NCBI GenBank assembly: GCA_946560015.1
Contig: CAMNUC010000005.1
Span: forward strand, 1-34,026
Reading direction: 5' to 3'
DNA length: 34,026 bases
Source: an uncultured Candidatus Saccharibacteria bacterium
GTDB lineage: Bacteria; Patescibacteriota; Saccharimonadia; Saccharimonadales; Saccharimonadaceae
Shown here: positions 24,094-32,978 of the stretch, piece after piece
Position numbering within the stretch: the stretch's first letter is position 1
How the letters are laid out: every line of letters begins with the position of its first letter
Translations under genes and position numbers: made by a program
The notes under the pieces: generated by a model
Database searches by the model: none
The model's input: the letters and a program-made list of their open reading frames with translations, nothing else
What the model was told of the DNA's origin: nothing

Positions 24094-24908
24094 AGTTTAT
24101 TGCTTTTGCCGAGATTACAGCGTTCGCATAGGGTCTGCAAGTTACCCATGACGGTCTTACCTCCTTTAGAAACTGGTATAATGTGATCGACGTGCAACTT
24201 AGCTCCTTCACCAGCAGATATGCCACAGATACAGCATCTAAAATCATCCCGCTTTAGTACGTTGTAGCGGATACTATCACTCATGATTGAACGCTCGTAT
24301 TTTACACTAATAACATAATTTTTTTGTTGCTGCCATTTGTGGTAAGCGGCTGCTAGCTCCTTAAATCGGTACACACTTTTTCTTTCATAATACTTTTGAC
24401 CTTTGGGACTACGATAATAAGCTTTGAGCTTTAGCTCAATATTATACGGTATAGGGAGTAAGTTCTTTTCGATGAGAATCTTCTCGTATTTTAGGAATTG
24501 TTTTTCACTGAGATGTTGAGATTTGATCTTTTCTGGATGAGGTTTAACGCTACAGTTGCATAAATCTGCCATATACTTATCATATGCAGTTTTGTTGGAG
24601 ATTGCAGTGTGTATGTCTTCACGTAAATTAGCAATGTTATTTTCTAAATGATAAATAACTATTTCATACCATTTTAGTTTTTGGAGACTTCTATAAGACT
24701 TAGTGGGGTGGGTAATTGCCCTTTTAGGGCGAATAAGTTGCGGGAAGGCATAGGTACTGTTAAGCCTTTGCAAAGTTTTATAATTTTTACTAATTGCGGC
24801 AACTTTCTTGAGCATCCAATGTCGATACAAAGCGCGAATAATTAGTATTATTGTAGCAATAGTGAGGAGGGCTGACGTAATGGAGACGTAGTCATCGCCT
24901 GTTAGCAT
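24090..24908 (-). CDS. HNH endonuclease with an N-terminal membrane segment
   Basis: A protein of about 272 residues. Residues about 10-30 form a hydrophobic segment (ITSALLTIATIILIIRALY). A long basic helical region follows (KKVAAISKNYKTLQRL, YYRSPKGQKYYERKSVYRF). The last 60 residues are an HNH nuclease: CCICG...LHVDHIIPVSKGGKT, NLQTLCERCNLGKSNK, with two CxxC zinc pairs and the DH of the active site. A nuclease tied to the membrane could act on incoming or external DNA; that is inference. Its start lies 4 nt after the lepA stop; a GTG at 24911 is also possible. Its 3' end overlaps folD by 4 bp on the other strand. Confidence 0.8.
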   Translation of the reverse strand: MLTGDDYVSITSALLTIATIILIIRALYRHWMLKKVAAISKNYKTLQRLNSTYAFPQLIRPKRAITHPTKSYRSLQKLKWYEIVIYHLENNIANLREDIHTAISNKTAYDKYMADLCNCSVKPHPEKIKSQHLSEKQFLKYEKILIEKNLLPIPYNIELKLKAYYRSPKGQKYYERKSVYRFKELAAAYHKWQQQKNYVISVKYERSIMSDSIRYNVLKRDDFRCCICGISAGEGAKLHVDHIIPVSKGGKTVMGNLQTLCERCNLGKSNKL

Positions 24909-24912
24909 CACA

Positions 24913-26703
24913 TTAATCTCGCTTCAACATGACGGTGAAGGCTTCGGAGGGGATGTCGATTTTGCCGAAGCGTTTCATGCGGGCTTTGCCTTTTTTCTGT
25001 TTTTCGAGGAGTTTGGCTTTGCGGTCGCGATCACCAGTGTGAATCTTGACAGTAACGTCTTTGCGGTAAGCGCCGATGGTTTCGCGGGCAATGATTTTGG
25101 CGCCGATAGCAGCTTGCAAGGCAACCTCGAAATTTTGACGCGGAATGACTTCTTTGAGTTTTTTGGTAATACTACGACCAAGCGCATCAGCTTCAGTGCG
25201 GTGGCACATAATACTGAGAGCATCCATGCGATTGCTAGCGACGAGAAAATCTAAGCGGACAAGATCCTCAGGACGATAATCGGAAAGCTCGTAATTAAAA
25301 CTAGCGTAGCCAGAAGTAACGGACTTAAGCTGGTCATAAAAATCAGTAAGCAAATTCGCCATAGGTGCCTCGAAATCGATGACGGCACGGTCTTCGATAT
25401 AGCTGAGGTTGGTCTGGTGGCCACGCTTTTCGTTAATGAGATTAAGGACGCCGCCAATCATGTTTTGGGGGAGGATAATCTCACCTTTAACCCATGGCTC
25501 GCGAATCTCGAGGATAGTGGATTGATCAGGAAGATCAGATGCGGAGCGAATGTTAAGATCTTCGCCGTCAGTGGTGGTAACTTCGTAGTTAGTAGAGGGG
25601 TTAGTAATGACAAGATCGAGACCAAATTCCCTTTCGAGCCGCTCACGAATGATATCCATGTGGAGCAATCCTAGGAAACCGATACGTAGACCAAAGCCTA
25701 AAACTGGAGAGTTTTCTGGCTCAAAGACGAGAGCGGAGTCGGAAAGAGCAAGCTTCTCGACGGCTTCTTTGAGGTCGTCATACTGGTCGTTGGAGACGGG
25801 GAAAAATCCGGCGTAGACAAACGGTAAAACATTTTTATAACCTGGTAATGGTGCGGTGGCAGGAGTCTTAGCAAGTGTGACGGTGTCACCAACTTTGGCT
25901 TCACGAGTGGTCTTGAGGTTGGTAACGATGTAGCCGATTTCGCCTTCACTGAGGTTCGGCTTGGGCGACATTTTGGGAGTTAAAGCACCGACTTCGAGTG
26001 CGATACCATTAGTATTAGTTGCCATCATTTTGATCTCGGAGTTTTTGTCAATTGAACCATTAAAAATACGGACGTACAAAACAACACCGCGGTAATCGTC
26101 GAAGTAGGAATCGAAGATGAGAGCGCGAGTTTCGGAATGTAGAGGTGTAGTATTTTTGGCTTGAGGATTAGGGGCCTTTGCAACGATAGTATCGAGAATC
26201 TCAGGGACACCTTGGCCGGTCTTACCGGAAGCCAAGATGATTTCTTCGGGCTTGCAGCCGAGGAGGTTGACGATTTGGGAAGTAACTTTCTCAATATCGG
26301 CGGCAGGGAGGTCGACTTTGTTAATGACAGGGATGATATAAAGATCTTGCTCGAGCGCTAGGTAAACGTTGGCAAGAGTTTGAGCTTGAATGCCCTGCGT
26401 AGCGTCTACCACCAAAACTGCAGCTTCGACGGCTTGGAGCGAACGAGAGACTTCATAAGAAAAATCGACATGTCCGGGTGTATCGATTAGGTTAAGCTGG
26501 TAGCCTTTCCAGTTCATTTGCACTGGCGTAAGTTTGATGGTAATACCCTTCTCGCGTTCTAGATCCATGGAGTCTAGAAGTTGAGCCTTCATCTCACGTA
26601 CAGCAACGGTGCCCGTGAGCTCCATCATGCGGTCGGCGATGGTGGATTTGCCATGATCAATATGTGCAATAATGCAGAAATTCCGGATTTTTGACTCTTC
26701 CAT
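24913..26703 (-). CDS. lepA: Elongation factor 4 (LepA)
   Basis: Ribosome-bound GTPase that back-translocates or aids stalled ribosomes. The 596-residue protein is full length: AHIDHGKST (residues 13-21, P-loop), DTPGHVDF, NKVD, EF-G-like domains (GFFPVSNDQYDDLKEAVEKL, GFLGLLHMDIIRERLEREF), and the LepA C-terminal domain with KKGKARMKRFGKIDIPSEAF. A TATAAT box (complement of 26714-26719) predicts a 4-nt leader. HNH follows directly and may be co-transcribed. Confidence 0.97.
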   Translation of the reverse strand: MEESKIRNFCIIAHIDHGKSTIADRMMELTGTVAVREMKAQLLDSMDLEREKGITIKLTPVQMNWKGYQLNLIDTPGHVDFSYEVSRSLQAVEAAVLVVDATQGIQAQTLANVYLALEQDLYIIPVINKVDLPAADIEKVTSQIVNLLGCKPEEIILASGKTGQGVPEILDTIVAKAPNPQAKNTTPLHSETRALIFDSYFDDYRGVVLYVRIFNGSIDKNSEIKMMATNTNGIALEVGALTPKMSPKPNLSEGEIGYIVTNLKTTREAKVGDTVTLAKTPATAPLPGYKNVLPFVYAGFFPVSNDQYDDLKEAVEKLALSDSALVFEPENSPVLGFGLRIGFLGLLHMDIIRERLEREFGLDLVITNPSTNYEVTTTDGEDLNIRSASDLPDQSTILEIREPWVKGEIILPQNMIGGVLNLINEKRGHQTNLSYIEDRAVIDFEAPMANLLTDFYDQLKSVTSGYASFNYELSDYRPEDLVRLDFLVASNRMDALSIMCHRTEADALGRSITKKLKEVIPRQNFEVALQAAIGAKIIARETIGAYRKDVTVKIHTGDRDRKAKLLEKQKKGKARMKRFGKIDIPSEAFTVMLKRD

Positions 26704-26802
26704 ATTAGGCTATATTATAGCATGATATTGGTTTTAGGGGAATAGGACCAGATACTGTGGGTAGCTTTTTATTATGAGATTTTGGTATAATATGTGGTAA
26801 AT

Positions 26803-27834
26803 ATGAGCGCAAAAAAAGTGTTGGCAGTGTCAGGTGGGGTGGATTCGATGGTGATGCTGGATATTTTTCGGAGTGATGATGTAATAGTAGCGCATTTTAA
26901 CCATGGTACGCGGCCGTCGGCGAACGATGATATGAATTTTGTGCTTAGAATAGCGGATGAGCGTTACAATCTAGGGGAGCAGAGCGTAACACGAGCGGCG
27001 AATCTGGGCGAAGGAGTGTCGGAAGAGGCGGCGCGGGAGGCGAGGTACGAGTTCTTGCGGGCGGTAGCACGGATGCAACCAGTAGCGGGCGAGGTAAAGC
27101 TGAGGGCTTGGCGGGCTGGTTCCCTGCCGCAGGGGATAGAAATTAAGATGACAGAAGTTTATACGGCACATCATTTGGACGATTTGGTGGAATCGGTAGC
27201 AATTAATTTGACGCGTGGTACGGGGTGGCGAGGGTTGGCAGTGCTGGACGCACCTGGGGTGCGGCGGCCGTTCTTGGAGCCGGAAATTTTGCCAGAAGAG
27301 CTGCGGAAGCTGGCGCCGTTTGATAAAAAGGACATTTTACGATATGCGGCAGCGCGGGGGGTTAGGTTTCGACAAGATCCGACAAATACCTCTGATAAAT
27401 ATTTGCGAAATCGGCTGCGAGAAAAACTACATGGGGGTAAGGATGGACGAAGCACTGATGATACTCTTGCGGAAGGGTGGAGAGCTGAGCGAAAGTGGCG
27501 GACTGGGCGGCGAAATGAGCAAAGAGTGAAGCGAAAGATTTATAAATTATGGCTCAGACAAAAACAGTTGAAGCAAGAGATTGACGAGCTGGTGGCATGG
27601 CTTTTGCCGGGCGAAGGGCAACCGTGGCAGCGGAGTTGGTTTGAGAATCTAGACAAGAACGTGGCATTGGAACTACTACGAGCAGGAGCCCTAAGAGCTG
27701 GGATCAGCGCGACACGCCCACAACTGGAGGATTTTCGCCAGGCGATTTTGAATTATGCGCCAGGAAAGTGTTTTAATTTGCCGGGAGATAGGTTGGTGAA
27801 ATTTACAAAACGAGAGTTCTGGTTGGATTTTTAA
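26803..27834 (+). CDS. tilS: tRNA(Ile)-lysidine synthase
   Basis: TilS adds lysine to C34 of tRNA-Ile(CAU) so it reads AUA. The 343-residue protein has the PP-loop SGGVDSMVML, HFNHGTRPSAND, TAHHLDDLVES, NLTRGTGWRGL and RFRQDPTNTSDKYLRNRLR. A Lys/Arg-rich linker replaces part of the C-terminal domain of longer family members. TATAAT at 26786-26791 gives a predicted start about 5 nt before the ATG at 26803; the upstream GTG at 26794 would lie ahead of the transcript start. The coding strand is strongly G-rich. Confidence 0.93.
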   Translation: MSAKKVLAVSGGVDSMVMLDIFRSDDVIVAHFNHGTRPSANDDMNFVLRIADERYNLGEQSVTRAANLGEGVSEEAAREARYEFLRAVARMQPVAGEVKLRAWRAGSLPQGIEIKMTEVYTAHHLDDLVESVAINLTRGTGWRGLAVLDAPGVRRPFLEPEILPEELRKLAPFDKKDILRYAAARGVRFRQDPTNTSDKYLRNRLREKLHGGKDGRSTDDTLAEGWRAERKWRTGRRNEQRVKRKIYKLWLRQKQLKQEIDELVAWLLPGEGQPWQRSWFENLDKNVALELLRAGALRAGISATRPQLEDFRQAILNYAPGKCFNLPGDRLVKFTKREFWLDF

Positions 27835-27927
27835 GCAGCCTAGATCTCGTATGACTTTGTGAACATTTTTAGGTTGTTTTAGACGGGCATGTGCTATAAT
27901 GAGTGCAGTTTTAAGTGGAGTTTGAAT

Positions 27928-28758
27928 ATGATTACGAAGGCGATTGTACCAGTGGCAGGATGGGGCACACGACGGCTGCCGATTACGAAAATTATTGAGA
28001 AATCAATGCTGCCGGTGGGTAATAGACCGCTGGTGGATTATTCAGTGCAGGAGCTGATCAGAGCAGGTGTCACAGATATCTATATGGTGATTTCTAATGT
28101 AGAGCCGTGCCAAGTGAAAGCTTTTTATCAGGACAATAAGGCTCTGAATGACTACCTAATTGAGCGTGGGAAGGAAGATCGCTTGAAATTGGCGAAGACC
28201 TTGCCAGATGATGTGAAGATCCACTATATTACGCAGGACCCATCAGGTAAGTATGGTACAGCAGTACCGATTGCGATGGCGGTGGAAGAATATAAGATTA
28301 ATGAGCCGGTACTGGTGTTTATGGGGGATGATTTTATCTGGAACCCAGATGGCGAATCATCAGCAGAGGCGCTAATGAAGACCTTGCAGAGCGAGAGTGA
28401 ATCAGCGATTTTTGGGGTGGAGATACCACGGGAGGACGTTGAGAAGTATGGTGTATTCTCGGTAGAAGATGGCTTACTTAAAGAGGTGATTGAGAAGCCA
28501 AGTGTAGAAGAGGCACCATCAAATCTAATTAACGTCAGTAAATATGTAATGTCTCCAGAATTACTGCAAGAGATAGTACGGTATGTAAATGAGAATGATT
28601 TTGGGCCAAAAGACCAAGAATATGTGGTGACAGATCCGATTGATGGTTATATCAAAAAAGGTGGAATTATGCATGTGGCGACGACCGACGGCGAATATCT
28701 GGACGGCGGATCGCTCGAGGGATGGGTGCATGCGAATAACGTGGTTTGTGGCGCATAA
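27928..28758 (+). CDS. galU: UTP-glucose-1-phosphate uridylyltransferase
   Basis: GalU makes UDP-glucose for envelope and exopolysaccharide synthesis. The 276-residue protein has AIVPVAGWGTRRLPITKIIEK (G-x-G-T-R nucleotide loop, slightly changed), MLPVGNRPLVDYSV, DPSGKYGTA (often GLGHA), FMGDDF and GVEIPREDVEKYGV, with EVIEKP. TATAAT at 27895-27900 predicts a 21-nt leader containing GTGGAG before the ATG at 27928. The frame is open upstream to 27889, but that start overlaps the promoter. Confidence 0.93.
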   Translation: MITKAIVPVAGWGTRRLPITKIIEKSMLPVGNRPLVDYSVQELIRAGVTDIYMVISNVEPCQVKAFYQDNKALNDYLIERGKEDRLKLAKTLPDDVKIHYITQDPSGKYGTAVPIAMAVEEYKINEPVLVFMGDDFIWNPDGESSAEALMKTLQSESESAIFGVEIPREDVEKYGVFSVEDGLLKEVIEKPSVEEAPSNLINVSKYVMSPELLQEIVRYVNENDFGPKDQEYVVTDPIDGYIKKGGIMHVATTDGEYLDGGSLEGWVHANNVVCGA

Positions 28759-28974
28759 ATCTTTGCGGCGTATGGGTTGTGAGGTGTTTGTGATGCGGGA
28801 TCTAGTTGAGCGATGTTCACAACATGTGGTCTGTATGCGGAATTATGTGTGATACTATATCACTAGATGAATAATCGTACAAGTTAGTATATCATGATGT
28901 GAATGAGTCTTTGGGATAATTCCCTGTTTTGGGTAATTTTGGTGACTTTTTGATAGTAATTATTCGTTCTGTGA

Positions 28975-28980
28975 TATAAT
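28975..28980 (+). promoter_or_regulatory. -10 box giving a leaderless murA transcript
   Basis: TGATATAAT (hexamer 28975-28980) is followed by six nucleotides and then the ATG at 28987. Confidence 0.6.
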
Positions 28981-28986
28981 TGTTTT

Positions 28987-30591
28987 ATGAGTAAATCACG
29001 TGTTGAACCGAGTTATCAAGAAGCGATTGGGCGCGTAGTAGAACGTTTGCGCACCGAAAAAGGCTGGACGCAAGCGCAGCTAGCCGAGGCGATTGGTAGT
29101 AGTCAGTCAGCAATTCATCGCATTGAAAAGGGGCGACAGAATATTTCCTTAGATTTGACTAAAAAATTATCTCGGGCGCTAGGTGGGCAGATTTTATCAG
29201 TAAATGACTCTGTATCGCAAAGTTATCGCATTAATGGTGGTAAAGAGCTACATGGTGAAGCGATAATCAATACGAGCAAAAACGCAGCAGTAGCATTGCT
29301 TTGTGCTTCCCTTTTGAATAGCGGCGTCACGACACTGAAACATTTGGCGAGGATTGAGGAAGTATTCCGAATTATTGAGGTGTTAGAGTCAATTGGGGTA
29401 AAATGCCGCTGGATCAATGATGGTCAGGACCTAGAGATTACCCCGCCGACACAGCTAGATTTACACCATATTGATGTAGAGGCGGCTCGTAAAACACGTT
29501 CTGTGTTGATGTTTATGGGACCACTTTTGCATAAGTTTAAGAAGTTTCGTCTACCATATGCGGGTGGATGTACACTGGGTACGCGGACGATTGAGCCACA
29601 TCTAAGAGCCTTGTATGAATTTGGATTGAGGGTCGATGCAGCAAGCTGCAGTGGGTTTTATGAAACGACCGTAGAAGAGAAAAAAGTTCGGCAAGAACAA
29701 TGGAAAGCAGCACGTTCGGTAGAATCAGTGCGTTCGCTCTACCCGCCAAAGAAGATTGTGCTGATTGAGCGGGGAGATACCGTGACTGAGAACGTACTGA
29801 TGGCGGCGGCGTTATATCCGGGTGAGACGACAATAGTAGGAGCATCTTCGAATTATATGGTACAGGATTTGTGCTTCTTCTTGGAGAAACTAGGGGTGAA
29901 GATCCGCGGAATCGGATCGACTACGTTAAGAGTGCGTGGGAAGTCAGAGATAAACTCAGACACCGAATATGCGCCAGCAGAAGATCCAATTGAGGCAATG
30001 TCGTTTATTGCGGTGGCGCTGGTAACAAAGTCCTGTTTAACAATCCGGAGAGCGCCGATTGAATTCTTGGAGATTGAGCTAGAGATTCTAAAAAGTATGA
30101 ATGCGCGGATTGATCAGTCGCCAGAATATTACAGCGCGAATGGGCGCACGCGACTAGTGGATCTAAAAATCCATAAATCTGAGCTAGTGGCGCCGACTGA
30201 TAAAATCGCGCCGATGCCATTCCCTGGTCTGAATATTGACAACTTACCATTCTTCTCGGTGATTGCGGCGACAGCAAAAGGTCGCACTTTGATACATGAC
30301 TGGGTGTTTGAAAACCGAGCGGTGTATGTCACTTATCTTGAGAACTTGAATGCGAAAGTGGAACTGCTAGACGCGCACCGCGTATATCTAGAAGGGCCGA
30401 CAAATTGGCGAGCGGCAGAATTAGTGGCACCACCGGCTTTGCGCCCGGCAGTAGTAGTGATGATTGCAATGCTGGCAGCGCCAGGGACTTCGATTCTGAG
30501 GAATATCTATTCGATTAACCGTGGGTATCAAGATTTTGCGGCGAGACTAAATAAGCTGGGGGCGGATATTAAACCGCTGCTAGAGATTTAG
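28987..30591 (+). CDS. murA: HTH-MurA fusion: XRE-type DNA-binding domain plus UDP-GlcNAc 1-carboxyvinyltransferase
   Basis: A 534-residue fusion. Residues about 10-70 form an XRE/Cro helix-turn-helix (RLRTEKGWTQAQLAEAIGSS, AIHRIEKGRQNISLD). From about residue 80 on it is MurA, the first committed step of peptidoglycan synthesis: GGKELHGEAIINTSKNAAVA (the K/N substrate pair), then YAGGCTLGTRTIEPHLRAL with active-site Cys195, a fosfomycin-target position. Later signatures are AEDPIEAMSFIAVAL and TNWRAAELVAPPALRPAVVV. Plain MurA is about 420 residues, so the extra is the HTH and linker. The enzyme may control its own or other envelope genes in response to UDP-GlcNAc; that is inferred. The transcript appears leaderless. 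Confidence 0.93.
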   Translation: MSKSRVEPSYQEAIGRVVERLRTEKGWTQAQLAEAIGSSQSAIHRIEKGRQNISLDLTKKLSRALGGQILSVNDSVSQSYRINGGKELHGEAIINTSKNAAVALLCASLLNSGVTTLKHLARIEEVFRIIEVLESIGVKCRWINDGQDLEITPPTQLDLHHIDVEAARKTRSVLMFMGPLLHKFKKFRLPYAGGCTLGTRTIEPHLRALYEFGLRVDAASCSGFYETTVEEKKVRQEQWKAARSVESVRSLYPPKKIVLIERGDTVTENVLMAAALYPGETTIVGASSNYMVQDLCFFLEKLGVKIRGIGSTTLRVRGKSEINSDTEYAPAEDPIEAMSFIAVALVTKSCLTIRRAPIEFLEIELEILKSMNARIDQSPEYYSANGRTRLVDLKIHKSELVAPTDKIAPMPFPGLNIDNLPFFSVIAATAKGRTLIHDWVFENRAVYVTYLENLNAKVELLDAHRVYLEGPTNWRAAELVAPPALRPAVVVMIAMLAAPGTSILRNIYSINRGYQDFAARLNKLGADIKPLLEI

Positions 30592-30805
30592 AGACTAATG
30601 AATATGGAGTAGTGACTCGAGAGTTGGTTTTTTGAGGCTCTGGTGCCGGCGGGCTAAAGCTAGCTTTCTTATGGTAAAACGCGGCAAGTATTGTAGCATA
30701 CTTTAGCTCATGGCAACAAGCATAGCTGGTATAAAAGTTTGTAGATGCGAAAAACGGAAAAAGATTTTTTATTGTTAGCGCTTGTTATTTTAGAAACTTT
30801 TGCTA

Positions 30806-30811
30806 TATAAT
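30806..30811 (+). promoter_or_regulatory. -10 box for the small ORF upstream of recA
   Basis: TATAAT (30806-30811) is preceded by TTGTTA about 18 nt upstream. The predicted start near 30818 gives a leader of about 58 nt with a CGCC/GGCG hairpin. Confidence 0.5.
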
Positions 30812-30875
30812 CGCCGACGTGGGCGAAAAGTATTTGGCAACGCACCTTAAGTGAATAGAATGAAGGGAGGCAGTT

Positions 30876-30935
30876 ATGGTTCTAAAACTGAAAATTTGGT
30901 TCTTAGTAATCGAGATTAGTTTGAAGCTAAAATAG
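30876..30935 (+). CDS. 19-residue hydrophobic small ORF upstream of recA
   Basis: The frame MVLKLKIWFLVIEISLKLK has a very good ribosome-binding site (AAGGGAGG, 5 nt before the ATG) and its own promoter. The peptide is hydrophobic in the middle with lysines at both ends, like small membrane peptides or type I toxins. The TAG stop overlaps a 9-bp hairpin, AGTTGGCTG (30934-30942) with CAGCCAACT (30950-30958). TAGAATG before the ORF can also pair with CATTCTA after the hairpin. It may be a real small protein, a leader peptide or part of a small RNA. No homologue is known to me. Confidence 0.5.
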   Translation: MVLKLKIWFLVIEISLKLK

Positions 30936-31053
30936 TTGGCTGCTAAATACAGCCAACTAAACATAACTTGATTCCATTCTACCAACAACTAATAGCAGAG
31001 TCAATACTTTTTGCCCCAAACATGCTATAATCATAATAACAAAGGAAGGTAAT

Positions 31054-32145
31054 ATGACGAAAAAAGCTACAAAACCAGAGACTGGCGAAGATTCCGGCAA
31101 GAAGCAAGCCCTTGATCTCGCAATTCAGCAAATTACAAAACAATTCGGTACTGGCGCGATTATGAAGCTTGGCGACACACGAAAGATTGATGTGGAACTT
31201 TTGCCGTCGGGATCATTATCGCTAGACCTAGCGCTGGGTGGTGGCTATCCAAAGGGACGGATTATTGAGATTTATGGACCAGAATCTTCCGGTAAGACTA
31301 CTTTGGCGCTGCACGCGATTGCAGAAATGCAGAAGCAAGGTGGACAGGCAGCGTTTATCGACGCAGAGCACGCACTGGACCCAGCCTATGCAAAGAAGAT
31401 TGGGGTGGATACGGATAATCTATTTATCTCGCAGCCGGACAACGGTGAGCAAGCTTTAGAGATTTGTGAGACTTTGGTGCGGAGCGGAGCAGTGGATCTT
31501 ATTGTAGTGGACTCGGTAGCGGCGCTAGTGCCACAGGCAGAAATTGATGGCGATATGGGCGATGCACAGATGGGTCTGCAGGCGCGCTTGATGTCGCAAG
31601 CGATGCGGAAGCTGACTGGGATTATTTCGAAGTCAAAGGCGACAGTGATTTTTATCAACCAGATTCGTATGAAGATTGGCGTAATGTTCGGCAACCCAGA
31701 AACGACGACTGGCGGCAACGCGTTGAAGTTTTATGCTTCGGTGCGGATGGATATTCGACGGATTGGGCAGATTAAAAACGGCGAAGACATTGCCGGTAAC
31801 CGCACAAAAGTGAAGATTGTGAAGAATAAGATCGCGGCACCGTTTAGGACGGCTGAGTTCGACATTATGTACAATGAAGGCATCAGCAAGACTGGTGATA
31901 TCTTGGATATTGCAATTCAAAAGAACATTATCGAGAAAGCTGGCGCGTTCTTGAAATATAAAGGCGAGACGATTGCGCAGGGTCGAGAAAATGCGAAGGA
32001 ATTACTGCGGAAAGATCCGGCTTTGATGAAAGAAATCGAGCATCAGGTGCGTGTGGCGGCGAAGTTGGACGCAGATGATAGTGTGGCGAATGAAGGTGAT
32101 GACAATGCGGTAGAGGGCGGAGCTACCGAAGTAGCTGCGAACTAA
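31054..32145 (+). CDS. recA: Recombinase RecA
   Basis: RecA drives homologous recombination and DNA repair. The 363-residue protein has the Walker A motif GPESSGKTT (residues 75-83), [19 protein letters not shown], the MAW-like [11 protein letters not shown], and [28 protein letters not shown]. An acidic C-terminal tail follows ([18 protein letters not shown]). AAGGAAGG lies 6 nt before the ATG. The recX start overlaps its stop by one base. Confidence 0.98.
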   Translation: MTKKATKPETGEDSGKKQALDLAIQQITKQFGTGAIMKLGDTRKIDVELLPSGSLSLDLALGGGYPKGRIIEIYGPESSGKTTLALHAIAEMQKQGGQAAFIDAEHALDPAYAKKIGVDTDNLFISQPDNGEQALEICETLVRSGAVDLIVVDSVAALVPQAEIDGDMGDAQMGLQARLMSQAMRKLTGIISKSKATVIFINQIRMKIGVMFGNPETTTGGNALKFYASVRMDIRRIGQIKNGEDIAGNRTKVKIVKNKIAAPFRTAEFDIMYNEGISKTGDILDIAIQKNIIEKAGAFLKYKGETIAQGRENAKELLRKDPALMKEIEHQVRVAAKLDADDSVANEGDDNAVEGGATEVAAN

Positions 32146-32933
32146 TGCTAAAAATTGAAAGCCTGCACGAAGATGCTGACACTGGGCTAGAAACACCCTC
32201 TAGCCGGAGTGTTCGTGTTGCAGGAAGAGCATCGAGCTGCGCAAGAGATGCGTCGGTACTCACGATTACGCAACTAACCTCGGGCGTACGGGATCCAAAT
32301 CGTGTTAACGTTTTTGTGAATGATAAGTTCGCGTTGTCGTTAGATGTAAAACAAGTGGTAGACTTGTCAATAAAGGTAGGCAAGAGCTTAAGTGAAACCG
32401 AATTACAAGAGCTGCATACCGCATCAGAATTTGGCAAACTATATCAACGTACACTGGAGTGGGTGCTGATGCGCCCGCGCTCAGTCTGGGAGACGCGCGA
32501 TTATCTGAAACGTAGGCAAATTAAGCGCACTCAGCTAAACCGTAAACGTTCGCATGATGAGTTGAAGCCCTTACCTGAAATACAAAGTTCGGCAATAGAA
32601 CTTGTGGTAGAAAGGATGATTGAGCGCGGGTATGTAGACGATCGGAAGTTTGCGGAGTTTTATGTAGAGAACCGCTTCGTGAAAAAAGGAGTCAGCAAAC
32701 GTCGACTGGAGCAGGAGCTGCGCAAGAAGCATGTGCCCGAGGAAGTAATTCACGAAGTGCTGAGCACTTCCACGCGTAGCGAGAAAGAAGAGCTTGCGAA
32801 GATGATTGCTAAGAAAAGTAAGCGGTATGACGAGCAGAAATTAATTGCGTACTTGGTGCGGCAAGGGTTTAGCTACCAGCTGGTTATTGATGCAGTGGAG
32901 AAGATAAAGGCTGCTGGTGAGATGGGAGTTTAA
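32145..32933 (+). CDS. recX: RecX regulatory protein, with N-terminal extension
   Basis: RecX binds and modulates RecA filaments. The 262-residue protein has three-helix RecX repeats: ALLWVLMRP-type (TLEWVLMRPRSVWETRDYLKRR in part), then VVERMIERGYVDDRKFAEFY, RFVKKGVSKRRLEQELRKK and RQGFSYQLVIDAV. The ATG overlaps the recA stop (TAATG), so it is translationally coupled. The first 45 residues are a Ser/Arg-rich extension not typical of RecX; the DNA under it contains a perfect 7-bp hairpin (GGCTAGA/TCTAGCC, about 32185-32205), so a later start near residue 38 is possible. Confidence 0.9.
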   Translation: MLKIESLHEDADTGLETPSSRSVRVAGRASSCARDASVLTITQLTSGVRDPNRVNVFVNDKFALSLDVKQVVDLSIKVGKSLSETELQELHTASEFGKLYQRTLEWVLMRPRSVWETRDYLKRRQIKRTQLNRKRSHDELKPLPEIQSSAIELVVERMIERGYVDDRKFAEFYVENRFVKKGVSKRRLEQELRKKHVPEEVIHEVLSTSTRSEKEELAKMIAKKSKRYDEQKLIAYLVRQGFSYQLVIDAVEKIKAAGEMGV

Positions 32934-32966
32934 ACAAAATTTAAGGTTAATTCCCTAGCGGTGTGT

Positions 32967-32972
32967 TATAAT
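32967..32972 (+). promoter_or_regulatory. -10 box giving a leaderless PRC-barrel transcript
   Basis: TATAAT (32967-32972) is followed by six nucleotides and then the ATG at 32979. Confidence 0.6.
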
Positions 32973-32978
32973 GAGGTT

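Larger units (their letters stand above)
30592..31053 (+). other. 462-nt gap between murA and recA
   Basis: The first 200 nt hold no recognised gene or clear terminator, only short repeats such as the palindrome AAAGCTAGCTTT and AAGTAT/ATACTT. The second half carries a promoter, a 19-codon ORF and a strong hairpin, listed separately. The last 50 nt contain the recA promoter (GCTATAAT near 31022-31029) and AAGGAAGG ribosome-binding site. Confidence 0.6.

Noticed and set aside
30803-30988. 61-codon minus-strand frame upstream of recA
   Set aside because: It runs antisense through the promoter, small ORF and hairpin, has no visible ribosome-binding site and looks like a shadow.
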